The notes beneath the pieces are model-generated. The model was not told the origin of the DNA. It was given only the letters and a program-made list of their open reading frames with translations, and ran no database searches. A program made the position numbers and the translations under genes. From a virus, in the IMG/VR virus record IMGVR_UViG_3300032895_000002, positions 1-64,000 of that record: a DNA stretch of 64,000 nucleotides. One strand, written 5' to 3'. Shown piece by piece: positions 1 through 7,523 of this stretch; within the stretch, counting starts at the first letter, position 1; each line of letters opens with the position of its first letter.

Positions 1-69
1 GCCGCCCCGGCGGGTTTCTCTTTGCCGGCGGGCAGTTGGACACCAGATGTTCGGCCTTTGCGCGGCAGA

Positions 70-120
70 TGTACACGCTGCGTTCGCTAGCAATCCAAGT
101 GCTTGTCCACGCTGCGTTCG
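70..120. repeat. Pair of 17-bp direct repeats downstream of terL
   Basis: TGTMCACGCTGCGTTCG occurs at 70-86 and again at 104-120, a 34-bp period with one mismatch. It lies just past the stop codon of the large terminase gene. The role is unknown; it may be a protein-binding site or a remnant of duplication. A GC-rich hairpin followed by a T-rich run (CCGCC/GGCGG then TTTCTCTTT) sits at the extreme left edge, 1-23. Confidence 0.4.
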
Positions 121-125
121 TAGGC

Positions 126-1775
126 TCAGCCGATCAAAGCCATGACGTCGATCGCCGGCTTGGCGCGGTCGCGCGCCCGCAGGCCCATCGCCATCGCCAG
201 CGCGACCGCGCCGTCAATGCGGAAGCGCGCCTTGTCCTTATCGAGCTTCCGATTGCCCGCCTTGTCCATGGTCACCACCGCGTTGGCGACGTTCCAGTTC
301 AGGATCGGATGGTTCGGATGCGCGAGCCGGCGCTCGAAGATGGCGAGCTCGAGTGCGTCGACCGCCGGCGCCATGTCCTGATAGCCCTGGCCCCACGGCA
401 TCAGCCGGAGCCCGTCGCCTTTGTCGCCGTCCTTGAACGCGCGCAGGCCGATGCGGTCGAACTCGTTGAGCAAGCTCTGAATCCGCCAGCGATCATACGC
501 GAGGCCACGGACCCTGTAGCGCTGATGCAACTCGGCAATCGCCAGCGCCACCACGCCCGGATCGATCGAGCGGCTGGGCGACAGCCGGAGGAAGCCGGCC
601 TCGGCCCATTCCCGATAACGGCCGCTGCCGGCGCCGAAGTCGCGCGCCGACTGCTCGTTCAACAGGTCCGCCGGCTTCCAGAAGAACGGCGCGACCCGGG
701 CCGGCTCGGCGACCGACACCATAACCAGCGCCGTAAGGTCGATGACGCTCGACAGGTCGAGGGCGAGATAGACGTCCTCGCCGGCGATGAACTCGGCCGG
801 GCCGGCGCAGGCTGTCCACTCGGCGCGAGACAGCAAGGGCGCGATCGGCGACACCCGCTGATTGAGGAACAGGTTCCTGACCTTGGGCTCCTCCGCCGGC
901 AGGCGGATCGCCTTGCGGATCGCCGAGGCCAGATCTTCGCGGTCGCGAAACACGCCCAGCGCCGGATTGGCCTTGCGCCATTGCGCTTCGTCATCGAGCG
1001 CGCAGTCATCGTCGGCCGCGTGCAGATGGCAAACGATCGACGGGTCTTCGCCGCTCAGCCCGTCATCGATCAGCTTCGACAGGATGTGCTCGGGATCGTT
1101 GCTCTGCGTCGAGATGGCGATGAACAGCGGTTCGTCGCGCGCCCCGAACGACGTATCGAACACGTCATAGAGGGTGCGGTTCTTCGCCTGCGCCAGCTCG
1201 TCGTAGATGACCACCGAAGGCAAATACCCGTGCTTGGTTCCGGCCTCGCGCGACACCGCCCGATAGACTGAGCCGGTCGGCCGGCCGATCATGGTCTTGG
1301 TCGAGGGCACGACGTCGACCAGCGCCGCCAGGCCCGGCTCGATGGCGATGATCTGCTGCGCGAACTTGAACACGATCCCCGCCTGGTCGCGATCGTTGGC
1401 GGCGGAATAAATCTCGCCGTTGGGGATCGCCTCGGGGCCGACCAGGTGCGCGAGCGCCAGCGCCGCGATCAACGCCGTCTTGCCGTTCTTCCTGGCGATC
1501 GACAGGATCGCCCGGCGCACCACCCGCTTGCCGTCCCGATGCGGCTCGTAGATGTCGCGGATGAACCGCTTCTCGAACGGCATCAGCTTGAACGGCTTGC
1601 CCTGGCCGACGCCGCTCGGCACCGTCAGGGTCTCGATGAAGCCGATCACCAGCTCGGCGCGGGCCTTGCCCTTCGCGGTGCGCCTAGCGGGCGATGAAGC
1701 GGCTGAACTTCTCGCTCGGGTCGTCCGGCTCCACGCTGATGCGCGACCGGGCGGCTGGAGTAAGTCCAAACTCAC
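126..1775 (-). CDS. terL: Terminase large subunit (HK97-type, Terminase_1)
   Basis: Motor and nuclease that packages phage DNA into the prohead. The N-terminal ATPase has a Walker A-like ARKNGKT near residues 94-100 and a hydrophobic strand ending in YDE (191-193) as Walker B. The C-terminal nuclease half carries acidic clusters (LALDLSS near 337 and RIDGAVALAMA near the end). At 549 aa it is a full-length member. The start overlaps terS by about 90 nt; no better ATG lies closer, and a non-ATG start nearer residue 40 is possible. It is the last late gene visible before the left edge. Confidence 0.93.
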   Translation of the reverse strand: MSLDLLQPPGRASAWSRTTRARSSAASSPARRTAKGKARAELVIGFIETLTVPSGVGQGKPFKLMPFEKRFIRDIYEPHRDGKRVVRRAILSIARKNGKTALIAALALAHLVGPEAIPNGEIYSAANDRDQAGIVFKFAQQIIAIEPGLAALVDVVPSTKTMIGRPTGSVYRAVSREAGTKHGYLPSVVIYDELAQAKNRTLYDVFDTSFGARDEPLFIAISTQSNDPEHILSKLIDDGLSGEDPSIVCHLHAADDDCALDDEAQWRKANPALGVFRDREDLASAIRKAIRLPAEEPKVRNLFLNQRVSPIAPLLSRAEWTACAGPAEFIAGEDVYLALDLSSVIDLTALVMVSVAEPARVAPFFWKPADLLNEQSARDFGAGSGRYREWAEAGFLRLSPSRSIDPGVVALAIAELHQRYRVRGLAYDRWRIQSLLNEFDRIGLRAFKDGDKGDGLRLMPWGQGYQDMAPAVDALELAIFERRLAHPNHPILNWNVANAVVTMDKAGNRKLDKDKARFRIDGAVALAMAMGLRARDRAKPAIDVMALIG

Positions 1776-2175
1776 TGGCGAATCTCACCATGTCGCGGGC
1801 GGCCTTGTCAGCGATCAGAACAATCGGGTTGGGCGCGGCGCCGCCGCTCTGCGTCTTCACGATCTGCCCGCGCATAACCGGGTCGCGTTCGGCCATCTCG
1901 TCCAGCGTCGCCACCGCGGTCTTCCACCGTTTATAGCTTTCGCAGTAGGCGGCGAGCGGATGGATGTCGACCGCAGTCACCAGCCTAAGCCGCGTCAGCT
2001 CGAGGATGATCCGGTCCCATTCCTGGCGCGCGTAGCCGGTCAGGATGTCCGGCGCCTCCGGCGGCTCGCTCGGGAGGCTCGGCCGCGGCTCCCGCTTGTT
2101 CAACGCCTGATGGCCCGGGTTGCCCCGGATCAGTTTCAGCTGCGTCGGCTTCGGCGGCGGCCCTCGCGTCCCCAT
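1684..2175 (-). CDS. terS: Terminase small subunit (P27 family)
   Basis: Recognises phage DNA for packaging and loads the large subunit. The N-terminus MGTRGPPPKPTQLKL, followed by GNPG and a proline-rich stretch, is the hallmark of P27-type small terminases. The rest is helical with an ARDMVRFASEFGLTP segment near the C-terminus. At 163 aa it is normal length. It overlaps terL and starts 2 nt after the end of the next upstream gene, so the genes are probably translationally coupled. Confidence 0.9.
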   Translation of the reverse strand: MGTRGPPPKPTQLKLIRGNPGHQALNKREPRPSLPSEPPEAPDILTGYARQEWDRIILELTRLRLVTAVDIHPLAAYCESYKRWKTAVATLDEMAERDPVMRGQIVKTQSGGAAPNPIVLIADKAARDMVRFASEFGLTPAARSRISVEPDDPSEKFSRFIAR

Positions 2176-2176
2176 C

Positions 2177-2500
2177 CTAACCTCGCCCGTCCGGCTCTAT
2201 CCGCCTGAACATCCAGCTCGAATCCCTTCTCTCCACCCGCGACCGGCCGGCGACCGGCCGCAACTTCTCTCGCTCCCGCAGCGCCGCTCGCCAGCTCGCC
2301 TCGCCGATCGTTTCCGCCAGCGGTTCCGCCTCTAGCTCTAGCAGGTTCGCAAAGGCGACCAGCCCGGCCGGCTCGCCGGCTCGCGCCCGGATCAGCCGGC
2401 TGACGCCGTTGATCAGCTCCTCCGCCGCCCGATGCGCGGTCGGCGCCGCCTCGACCCGGGCCACGATCGCCGCGAAAGCCTCGGCGGCCGGCTCGCCCAT
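2177..2500 (-). CDS. Hypothetical protein upstream of terS
   Basis: Unrecognised 107-aa protein, helical and rich in Ala, Glu and Arg. The ATG at 2500 is preferred because GGGTGAAAGG precedes it on the minus strand. It is read in the same direction as the terminase genes and ends next to the terS start. It could be a packaging accessory protein, but nothing in the sequence shows this. Confidence 0.6.
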   Translation of the reverse strand: MGEPAAEAFAAIVARVEAAPTAHRAAEELINGVSRLIRARAGEPAGLVAFANLLELEAEPLAETIGEASWRAALREREKLRPVAGRSRVERRDSSWMFRRIEPDGRG

Positions 2501-2553
2501 CCTTTCACCCTTCGCGAAACCCTCGGGCGCGGGAAAAAAAGAGGCCCGCGCCG

Positions 2554-2817
2554 TCACCCTTGGGCGGCCCGGTTTTTTGTAACCCGCCCCCCCGCCGCAG
2601 CGTACGGCGGCGCGCCGCGTCCGCCCAGCGGATGGCCCCGGAAGGCGGCCCCCTCAATCGCAGCGGTGATCTCCTGATCAACGCGCCTAAGCGCCGCAAG
2701 GGCGTCGAGGTATCGTCCCCATAGCTCGTCGGGCACTTCGTAGACCGTGCCGCGCAGGCCCTCGTCACGGGCCTCAACCCATTCCGGGTTATCGAGATAA
2801 TCCTCGACGATCTTCAT
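2554..2817 (-). CDS. Small hypothetical protein
   Basis: 87-aa protein beginning MKIVEDYLDNPEWVEARDEG. The acidic helical N-terminal half looks genuine; the Gly/Arg-rich C-terminus runs through a run of seven C's near 2588-2595 and could be affected by a length error there. It overlaps the end of the 2789-2974 gene by 29 nt. Function unknown. Confidence 0.5.
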   Translation of the reverse strand: MKIVEDYLDNPEWVEARDEGLRGTVYEVPDELWGRYLDALAALRRVDQEITAAIEGAAFRGHPLGGRGAPPYAAAGGRVTKNRAAQG

Positions 2818-2974
2818 GTGCGTCCGGCGCGCCTAATTCGTCCGCATCGGAATGGAGATCGGCCATCAGCTCCGCGACGGTGGCGAAGGACTTACCTTGA
2901 TCCCGTTCAAGCTCTTCGATCGCTTCAAGCGTCTCGGCGTTCGGAATTAACGACGCCTCAATCAGAACCGCCAT
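2789..2974 (-). CDS. Small antitoxin-like protein (RelB-like N-terminus)
   Basis: 61-aa protein. The segment PNAETLEAIEELERDQGKSFATVAELMADL resembles the helical core of RelB/DinJ-type antitoxins (tleAieel...veEl.adL). No ParE/RelE-type toxin is evident next to it, so it may be an orphan or act in another regulatory role. The similarity is by eye only. Confidence 0.45.
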   Translation of the reverse strand: MAVLIEASLIPNAETLEAIEELERDQGKSFATVAELMADLHSDADELGAPDAHEDRRGLSR

Positions 2975-2983
2975 CGCCCGCGC

Positions 2984-3241
2984 TCACCTGCAGATGCGGA
3001 CGCCGTTAACCCAGGCGCAGCGGACGGGCGGGACGGCGACGGCGCCGCCATAAGGCCGATAGCCATAGGCGCCAGGCCGGCGGTAGCCGTAGCCGCCGTA
3101 GCCTCGCCGCACCCCGACCGCGCCTCGAGGTCCGACGCAGCCAGCCCGAAACGCGCCGGCGGCGCAGGCGAAGGCGTTAGCCTCTGAGGTCGCGCCGACC
3201 GAGAGACTGAGGGCGAGCAAGGCGAGCGCGACGAACTTCAT
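2984..3241 (-). CDS. Small exported Gly/Tyr-rich protein
   Basis: 85-aa protein with a signal peptide (MKFVALALLALSLSVG, cleavage likely after SEANA). The mature part is rich in GYGGYGYRRPGAYGYRP and ends in a cysteine-flanked VRCAWVNGVRICR. Four cysteines may form disulfides. Proteins of this look are common in Hyphomicrobiales. It overlaps the HNH gene by 4 nt (ATGA), so it is read in the late operon. Role in the phage unknown. Confidence 0.65.
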   Translation of the reverse strand: MKFVALALLALSLSVGATSEANAFACAAGAFRAGCVGPRGAVGVRRGYGGYGYRRPGAYGYRPYGGAVAVPPVRCAWVNGVRICR

Positions 3242-3591
3242 GCCGGCCTCTGATTGAACGGGTGCCGCGGATCGAGCGGCAGGCCATCGTCGCCGATATC
3301 AGGGCGATAGCCGAGCGGGGCGGGCGCGCCGCGCATGTCAGCCGCCCATTTGCCCGCGTGACAGTCGGCGCAGAGGCTTTGCAGCGGGCCGAGGCGAAAG
3401 GCGTTCCAGTCGCCACGGTGCGGCGGGTCGTGGTCGGCGATGGTAGCCGGGGTGACGAAGCCGCGTGCCAGGCAGGCCCGGCACAGCGGCTCGATCCTGA
3501 GCTGATGATGAGCGCGCCGCCGCCATCGCTGTAGACTGTACCAATGTCGCCAAGGCAGCGTTTCAGCGGGATTGGCGGCGAGCGCGGGCAT
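3238..3591 (-). CDS. HNH endonuclease
   Basis: 117-aa HNH nuclease. Visible motifs are CRACLARG (first Cys pair), ADHDPPHRGDWNAF (catalytic His and Asn region) and LCADCHAGKW (second Cys pair plus His). HNH proteins encoded next to terminase genes are needed for terminase cleavage in several HK97-like cos phages, and its position three genes upstream of terS fits that. Its ATG overlaps the TAA of the PEP-CTERM gene (TAATG), suggesting coupled translation. Confidence 0.88.
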   Translation of the reverse strand: MPALAANPAETLPWRHWYSLQRWRRRAHHQLRIEPLCRACLARGFVTPATIADHDPPHRGDWNAFRLGPLQSLCADCHAGKWAADMRGAPAPLGYRPDIGDDGLPLDPRHPFNQRPA

Positions 3592-4157
3592 TAGAACGCG
3601 AAGCGCGCGCTCCGCTTGCGGCTGACGGCGAAGCCAGCGAGCGCCGCGAAGCCGATCGCCAGCATCGTCCAGGTCGAGGCCTCGGGCACGACCGCCGTGG
3701 CGGTGCCGTCGACGGCGATCTTGAGCGGCGAGGCCCCGCTCAGTCCGGAGATCTCCGCGAAGTACGCGCCGGCCGCGAGCCTGTCGGGGGTGACGGTGGC
3801 CTCCTGGCCGCCGATGACGTTGACGATGGACGAGCTTTCGATCAGGGCGCCAGCCGGCACGAACGGAGGCGTCGAACCGGTCGAGGTCCAATCGCTGAGG
3901 CCGAGGACGCCGCCGACGATGCGGGCCGAGCCGATCGCGCTGTCGGACATGGAGACGGTGACCGTCTCGCTGACCGGCAGGGTGAACTCGAAGAACTGCT
4001 CGAACGCGGAGCCGCTTCCCGGGGTGTTCTCAGCCGGCAGGGGCACGCTCTCGTTGAACAGCGTTCCGATGTCAGCGACGTTGATTTGCGTGATCGCGTG
4101 CGCCGGGCTCACGCCGAGCGCCGCCAGGAACGCGCCCGTCAGCAGCAGCTTGTTCAT
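3591..4157 (-). CDS. PEP-CTERM sorting-domain protein
   Basis: 188-aa exported protein. It has a signal peptide (MNKLLLTGAFLAALGVSPAHA), a Ser/Thr/Gly-rich beta-type middle, and a C-terminal tail with VPEASTW, a hydrophobic helix and the basic cluster SRKR. That tail is the PEP-CTERM signal recognised by exosortase/EpsH in bacteria that make exopolysaccharide. The canonical PEP is PEA here. A phage gene of this type would rely on the host exosortase. GGGAG precedes the ATG. It is coupled to the HNH gene downstream, and a hairpin separates it from the nusG-like gene upstream. Confidence 0.85.
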   Translation of the reverse strand: MNKLLLTGAFLAALGVSPAHAITQINVADIGTLFNESVPLPAENTPGSGSAFEQFFEFTLPVSETVTVSMSDSAIGSARIVGGVLGLSDWTSTGSTPPFVPAGALIESSSIVNVIGGQEATVTPDRLAAGAYFAEISGLSGASPLKIAVDGTATAVVPEASTWTMLAIGFAALAGFAVSRKRSARFAF

Positions 4158-4174
4158 TGGCTCCCAACCCTTCC

Positions 4175-4198
4175 CCGAAAACGCTCCGCGCGGCGGAG
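4175..4198 (-). terminator. Hairpin between nusG-like gene and terminase operon
   Basis: On the minus strand CTCCGC-CGC-GCGGAG forms a 6-bp GC stem with a 3-nt loop, followed by CGTTTTC. It lies between the stop of the NusG-like gene and the start of the PEP-CTERM/HNH/terminase genes. It has the form of a weak intrinsic terminator and could be the site at which the NusG-like protein allows read-through. No RNA evidence. Confidence 0.4.
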
Positions 4199-4244
4199 AG
4201 GAGTTGCTTCTCCGGCTTATACGGCTGGCGCGACGGGCGAAGGT

Positions 4245-4727
4245 CTAGCGTGAATACTGGGCTTCGACAAGATGCACGGGGTCGGCAAGTTGTCCGGCGC
4301 GCAACTCAACGGCGACCTGGCGGCCGAGCAGATCGATCAGCACCAGCTCGCGTTCGCGCGGCGACATGCCGGCGTAGATCGCGGTGAACGCGCCGATTCG
4401 GACTTTCGCGCCTGGCGGGATCGGCCGCCGGCGGCTAGGCGTCCGTGGCAAGCGGACCAGGCCGCGAGAGTCGATTCGACTCTGCAACGCCTCGATCTCG
4501 CCGTCCGGGCATTTTGCCGGCGCGTCGCCGAACTTGATCAGGCCGAGCACGCCAACGGTGCGATCGACGATCCGCCAGCGGTCGATGATCCGCACGAACA
4601 GATAGCCGGGGAACAGCGGCCCGCTCTTGGCCTTCGGGACGAACACCTCGAAGCCGGCCACCTCGAGGCGGCTGGCGGCGAAGGCCTCGCGCCTGACAAG
4701 CGTGCGAGCGACCGCCCAATAAGCCAT
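4245..4727 (-). CDS. NusG/RfaH-family transcription elongation factor
   Basis: 160-aa protein with a NusG N-terminal domain (MAYWAVARTLVRREAFAASRL, then PLFPGYLFVRI and the GVLGLIKFGDAPA loop) and a C-terminal KOW-like segment (IPPGAKVRIGAFTAIYAGM...LIDLLGRQVAVEL). NusG-family proteins bind the RNA polymerase clamp and modulate pausing and termination; specialised paralogues such as RfaH act on one operon. The position at the head of the terminase gene cluster, with a terminator-like hairpin just downstream, suggests a late-gene antiterminator. The ATG at 4727 matches the family start better than the one at 4742. Confidence 0.88.
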   Translation of the reverse strand: MAYWAVARTLVRREAFAASRLEVAGFEVFVPKAKSGPLFPGYLFVRIIDRWRIVDRTVGVLGLIKFGDAPAKCPDGEIEALQSRIDSRGLVRLPRTPSRRRPIPPGAKVRIGAFTAIYAGMSPRERELVLIDLLGRQVAVELRAGQLADPVHLVEAQYSR

Positions 4728-4788
4728 GGGCGCGGAAAACATCGATAAATCAGGCGGCCGTCAAATCGGGATTATGCCGGCGAGATGA

Positions 4789-5295
4789 TCACGCGTCGGC
4801 GATCGCGCACTCGAGCGAACAATAAACCGCCGGGCCGCGATAAGGCTTACCGCAGCAGTCGCAGGCGCGCTCAGGGAAGCGGTCGTCGCGATAGCTCGCC
4901 GGCGGGTCGTCGACGAAGGCGTGGCAGCGACCGCAATAGCGCTCGCGGATGTCGTTCGGATTGAAGCTCTCGGCGCCGCAGCGCGGGCAGACGAACGAGG
5001 CGCGCGGCGGCTGACACGCGCTGCACAGGTCCGGCTCGACCCAGGCGCAAGGCCGGCCCGTCTTTTCGACGCACTGGCGGCAGTCGTCGTCGGTGCAGCC
5101 GCATACCCTGCATTTCCTCACGCCGTCCGGCGCGTTGAGGTCAGCGAACAGCTCATCGATGCTGTTGAACACCGCTGACCCGGCCGCATCGCAACAGCTG
5201 GCGACGCCCGAGCCGTCGCAGTCGATGCAAGGGCGGTCCTCGCCCAATAGCGTGTTCCGGTAGACGCCTTTGCCGTGGCAAGTCTCGCAGATCAT
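4789..5295 (-). CDS. Multi-zinc-finger protein (DnaJ-type CxxCxGxG)
   Basis: 168 aa with at least five cysteine pairs. The N-terminus CETCHGKG...CIDCDGSG matches half of a DnaJ zinc-finger domain; then come CRVCGC, CSAC, CPRCGAESFN...CGRCHAF and CDCCGKPYRG...CSLEC. It is probably a metal-binding, nucleic-acid- or protein-binding protein, function unknown. The start ATG at 5295 overlaps the stop of the next upstream gene. Confidence 0.7.
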   Translation of the reverse strand: MICETCHGKGVYRNTLLGEDRPCIDCDGSGVASCCDAAGSAVFNSIDELFADLNAPDGVRKCRVCGCTDDDCRQCVEKTGRPCAWVEPDLCSACQPPRASFVCPRCGAESFNPNDIRERYCGRCHAFVDDPPASYRDDRFPERACDCCGKPYRGPAVYCSLECAIADA

Positions 5296-5621
5296 GCTTT
5301 GTCCGGAATGGTTAGGATGGGCGTCGGCTTGAACACCTGCTGAACCCAGCGCGCGTGCCCCTCCTCGGCCTCTGCCCAAGTCGCGTAGCGCTCCTGACCG
5401 GCGCCCTCGTGGCCAACGAACGCCACGGTCTCGAATACGATGGGCGGCCCGCGGCTGAAGAAATTATGATTGACGCCGAGGAACACGGTGCTGACCCACA
5501 CGTCGCCTTGCTCGGATAGGCGCACGTGGCGATCAGCAGTCTCCATCCATCGGCCCCAAATCTGAAAATCGGGCTCCTCGACCGGCTCGCGGTCAACCAG
5601 GATATAGGTAAGGGGGATCAC
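5292..5621 (-). CDS. Conserved-looking hypothetical phage protein
   Basis: 109 aa, acidic, with alternating aromatic residues suggesting a small alpha/beta fold. No motif recognised. It is joined by 4-nt overlaps to both neighbours, so it belongs to the same polycistronic unit. Confidence 0.6.
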   Translation of the reverse strand: MIPLTYILVDREPVEEPDFQIWGRWMETADRHVRLSEQGDVWVSTVFLGVNHNFFSRGPPIVFETVAFVGHEGAGQERYATWAEAEEGHARWVQQVFKPTPILTIPDKA

Positions 5622-5899
5622 GCGCTGTCCAGCTCATCGACAATTTCCGCGCCGGTCCAACACACCGGCCACGGCGCCTCAGCCTTGTCGACGCCGATGT
5701 AATGCCAAACCTCCTCGCCGTTCTGGCTATAGCCGTCGAACCTCGCGGGTTGCCGCCGCTGGGTCCAGTGATTCCGCATCGCTTCGTACATGGCCTGATC
5801 GCATTCCCGGCCCTCGAATCCGGGCGGCGTAAAATCGACGTCGAATTCAGGGATGACCCAATAGAACGATCCCGGTTTTAGCTTCGGCTCCTCGGCCAT
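5618..5899 (-). CDS. Hypothetical protein
   Basis: 93 aa, Trp/Tyr-rich (FYWVIPEFDVDFTPPGFEG, EEVWHYIGVDKAEAPWPVCW). Not recognised. Overlaps the downstream gene by 4 nt. Confidence 0.6.
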   Translation of the reverse strand: MAEEPKLKPGSFYWVIPEFDVDFTPPGFEGRECDQAMYEAMRNHWTQRRQPARFDGYSQNGEEVWHYIGVDKAEAPWPVCWTGAEIVDELDSA

Positions 5900-6020
5900 C
5901 GCTCCCTCGACAGAGGCTCACAGGCGGCCCTAGGGCGGGCCTTTGGCGTCACCCGGCCCGGGAACACCCGGCCGAGCCCGCGGCGGCTGTCCTGGGCCAG
6001 CTCTGGCCCGCCGCTACGGC

Positions 6021-6302
6021 CTAACGGGCCAGCGTCTCCATGACGGTGACCGGCGAAATCTTGGCGCGGACGAGGAAGCGCAGGAAGCGCGCGACCGGCG
6101 CCGGAACCGGCGTGCCCTCGATCCACCGGCGGGGCGTGCGCTCGTTGACGCCCAACAGCCGGGCGGCGGCGGTTTGCGACAGCTCAAGCTCCTCGATGAC
6201 GGCGAGGAATTCGGCGGCGGTCATGTCATCTGGATTTCGCCGGCGGCGGCCGACCGGCGTCAGATGGGGCGTGAATTGGCGAGGCTTGGCGGCGCGACTC
6301 AT
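6021..6302 (-). CDS. Helix-turn-helix DNA-binding protein
   Basis: 93 aa with a basic N-terminus and an HTH segment: MTAAEFLAVIEELELSQTAAARLLGVNERTPRRWIEG, where SQTAAARLLGV is the first helix-turn and ERTPRRWI the recognition helix. It is downstream of the promoter bearing the TAGGGCA dyad, so it is a candidate autoregulator of that motif; this is inference from position. Confidence 0.75.
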   Translation of the reverse strand: MSRAAKPRQFTPHLTPVGRRRRNPDDMTAAEFLAVIEELELSQTAAARLLGVNERTPRRWIEGTPVPAPVARFLRFLVRAKISPVTVMETLAR

Positions 6303-6484
6303 CCGAGCGCGCCCACTTTGGCGGCCACGCGCAAAAGCAGCCAGAGAGCCGGCGCGCCGAGAATAACGATGACGGCGTAAACGCCACCGACCATCCACGT
6401 GAGAAGATTCAGCTTTTGCTCAAGGCCGGCGAGCCGTCCCCCGATCGGGTCGAGCAGCGCGATATCGTCGGCGTGCGCGGTCAT
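6299..6484 (-). CDS. Small membrane protein
   Basis: 61 aa with one predicted membrane span (VGGVYAVIVILGAPALWLLL) after an acidic, coiled-coil-like N-terminus. It resembles the small single-span proteins found near lysis or superinfection-exclusion genes, but lysis genes lie elsewhere (36,334-37,272). It overlaps both neighbours by 1-4 nt. Confidence 0.6.
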   Translation of the reverse strand: MTAHADDIALLDPIGGRLAGLEQKLNLLTWMVGGVYAVIVILGAPALWLLLRVAAKVGALG

Positions 6485-6807
6485 CAGCGCCGCTCGCTCA
6501 GTTCGCGGACCATGCGCTCGACCACGCTAAGGCGCGCCTCAAGCTCGTCCTCGCGGCTCATGGTCTTGTTGACGTCGGCGTGTAGCGCCTCGATCTCGCC
6601 CGAGGTCACCTGAATCGCGGCGAGATCATTGACCGCGACTTTGATCTGTCGGCTTTCCTGGCGCAGTCCATCGACGGCGCGATGCAAAAGCGGGATTCCG
6701 GCGACCTGCGGCGCCATGGCGTCGACCGATCGGCGCACTACGGCGAGTTCATCGCGGATAGGCGTTAGCTCGCGGCGGAGAATTTCAGTCAGCTCGTCAG
6801 CAGTCAT
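6484..6807 (-). CDS. Coiled-coil hypothetical protein
   Basis: 107 aa, almost wholly helical, with heptad-like spacing (IRDELAVVRRSVDAMAPQV; LEARLSVVERMVREL). The start MTADELTEIL at 6807 is preferred over the in-frame codon at 6846, which lies inside the operator region. First gene of the operon driven by the promoter at 6905-6933. Confidence 0.6.
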   Translation of the reverse strand: MTADELTEILRRELTPIRDELAVVRRSVDAMAPQVAGIPLLHRAVDGLRQESRQIKVAVNDLAAIQVTSGEIEALHADVNKTMSREDELEARLSVVERMVRELSERR

Positions 6808-6832
6808 GTCCACACCCCTTCTATCCGCTTCA

Positions 6833-6855
6833 TTGCCCTCGGGCAAGATGCCCTA
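6833..6855. promoter_or_regulatory. Overlapping GGGCA/TGCCC dyads upstream of 6807 gene
   Basis: TTGCCC-TC-GGGCAA (6833-6846) and GGGCA-AGA-TGCCC-TA (6841-6855) overlap. The second is a shorter form of the TAGGGCA-N3-TGCCCTA dyad seen at 6909, 12395 and 26773. It lies downstream of the promoter at 6905-6933 and just ahead of the first gene, a position suited to repressor binding. Confidence 0.55.
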
Positions 6856-6904
6856 GATTTCGTCCTTTCAGAGTGGAACGGGCGACCGCGCCCGCGTCTC
6901 TGAC

Positions 6905-6933
6905 GACATAGGGCAAAACGCCCTAGGGCGCAA
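6905..6933 (-). promoter_or_regulatory. Promoter with embedded TAGGGC dyad (leftward)
   Basis: On the minus strand TTGCGC (6933-6928), a 17-bp spacer and TATGTC (6910-6905) form a sigma70-like promoter. The dyad TAGGGC-N5-GCCCTA (6909-6925) fills the spacer. The architecture is the same as at 12,391-12,419. It drives the 6807-4789 gene chain. Confidence 0.6.
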
Positions 6934-6947
6934 GGCCGGCGCGGCGA

Positions 6948-7523
6948 TTACGGGACTTTCCCGGTCCCGAGCGCCTGCATCACCTCGCCGATGCTGTGCG
7001 TCGGCCCGACAAGGTTGCTCTCCGCCTCATGCCACTGGCCGTCGTCGCTCAGGCTCGGCGGGAAGATGACGAAGCCGGCGGTGTCGGAATAGCGCACCAG
7101 GCCGGCGACGCCCTCAGCGATCGCCCGCCGTTGCAGCCAAGCGCGCAGGGCCGGGTCGCGGTGCGCGTCGGGGTGAGAGGGATCGACCCAAATCTGCACG
7201 ACCGGGATCGGCGTCCGCTTGCCCTCGCCATCCTGCAGGGTGACGTACTCCGGCATGATGTCGAGGACGTAGTGCGAGCGGTCCGGGCGCCGGAGATCGC
7301 CGGCGTCGTCGTTGACCAGCCAGCGGCACGACCACAAGCGACATTCGGGCGAGACGCGCCCGAGCTGATGATAGACCTTGCAGCCGCGGGCGTGACTCTG
7401 ATGGCGGCAGCGCTCGCCGGCGCCCTTGTCGAGCGAGCGCACCGGCAGGAGCTTGCAACACAGCTGACAGTCGCCGCACTGCCGCGCCGGCCGGCCCGGC
7501 GCGGTTTCGATGACCAGCGTCAT
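6948..7523 (-). CDS. YkgJ-family (CxxCC) metal-cluster protein
   Basis: 191 aa. Near the N-terminus CGDCQLCCKLLPV, followed by ERCRHQ, GCKVY and PECRLWSC, gives the cysteine pattern of the YkgJ/UPF0153 family, thought to bind zinc or an Fe-S cluster. The start at 7523 is chosen because the upstream extension is Arg-rich shadow sequence. It ends just before the promoter at 6905-6933. Role in the phage unknown. Confidence 0.7.
   Translation of the reverse strand: MTLVIETAPGRPARQCGDCQLCCKLLPVRSLDKGAGERCRHQSHARGCKVYHQLGRVSPECRLWSCRWLVNDDAGDLRRPDRSHYVLDIMPEYVTLQDGEGKRTPIPVVQIWVDPSHPDAHRDPALRAWLQRRAIAEGVAGLVRYSDTAGFVIFPPSLSDDGQWHEAESNLVGPTHSIGEVMQALGTGKVP

Noticed and set aside
36-1271. Long plus-strand reading frame opposite terL
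   Set aside because: It is a GC-driven shadow of the terminase gene: Arg/Ala-rich, without motifs. The same holds for other long antisense frames over capsid, tape measure, sheath and fibre genes.
2554-2974. A toxin-antitoxin pair formed by the RelB-like 61-aa protein and the 87-aa protein next to it
   Set aside because: The 87-aa protein has no RelE/ParE-type motif and its C-terminus is low-complexity. Only the antitoxin-like helix is visible.
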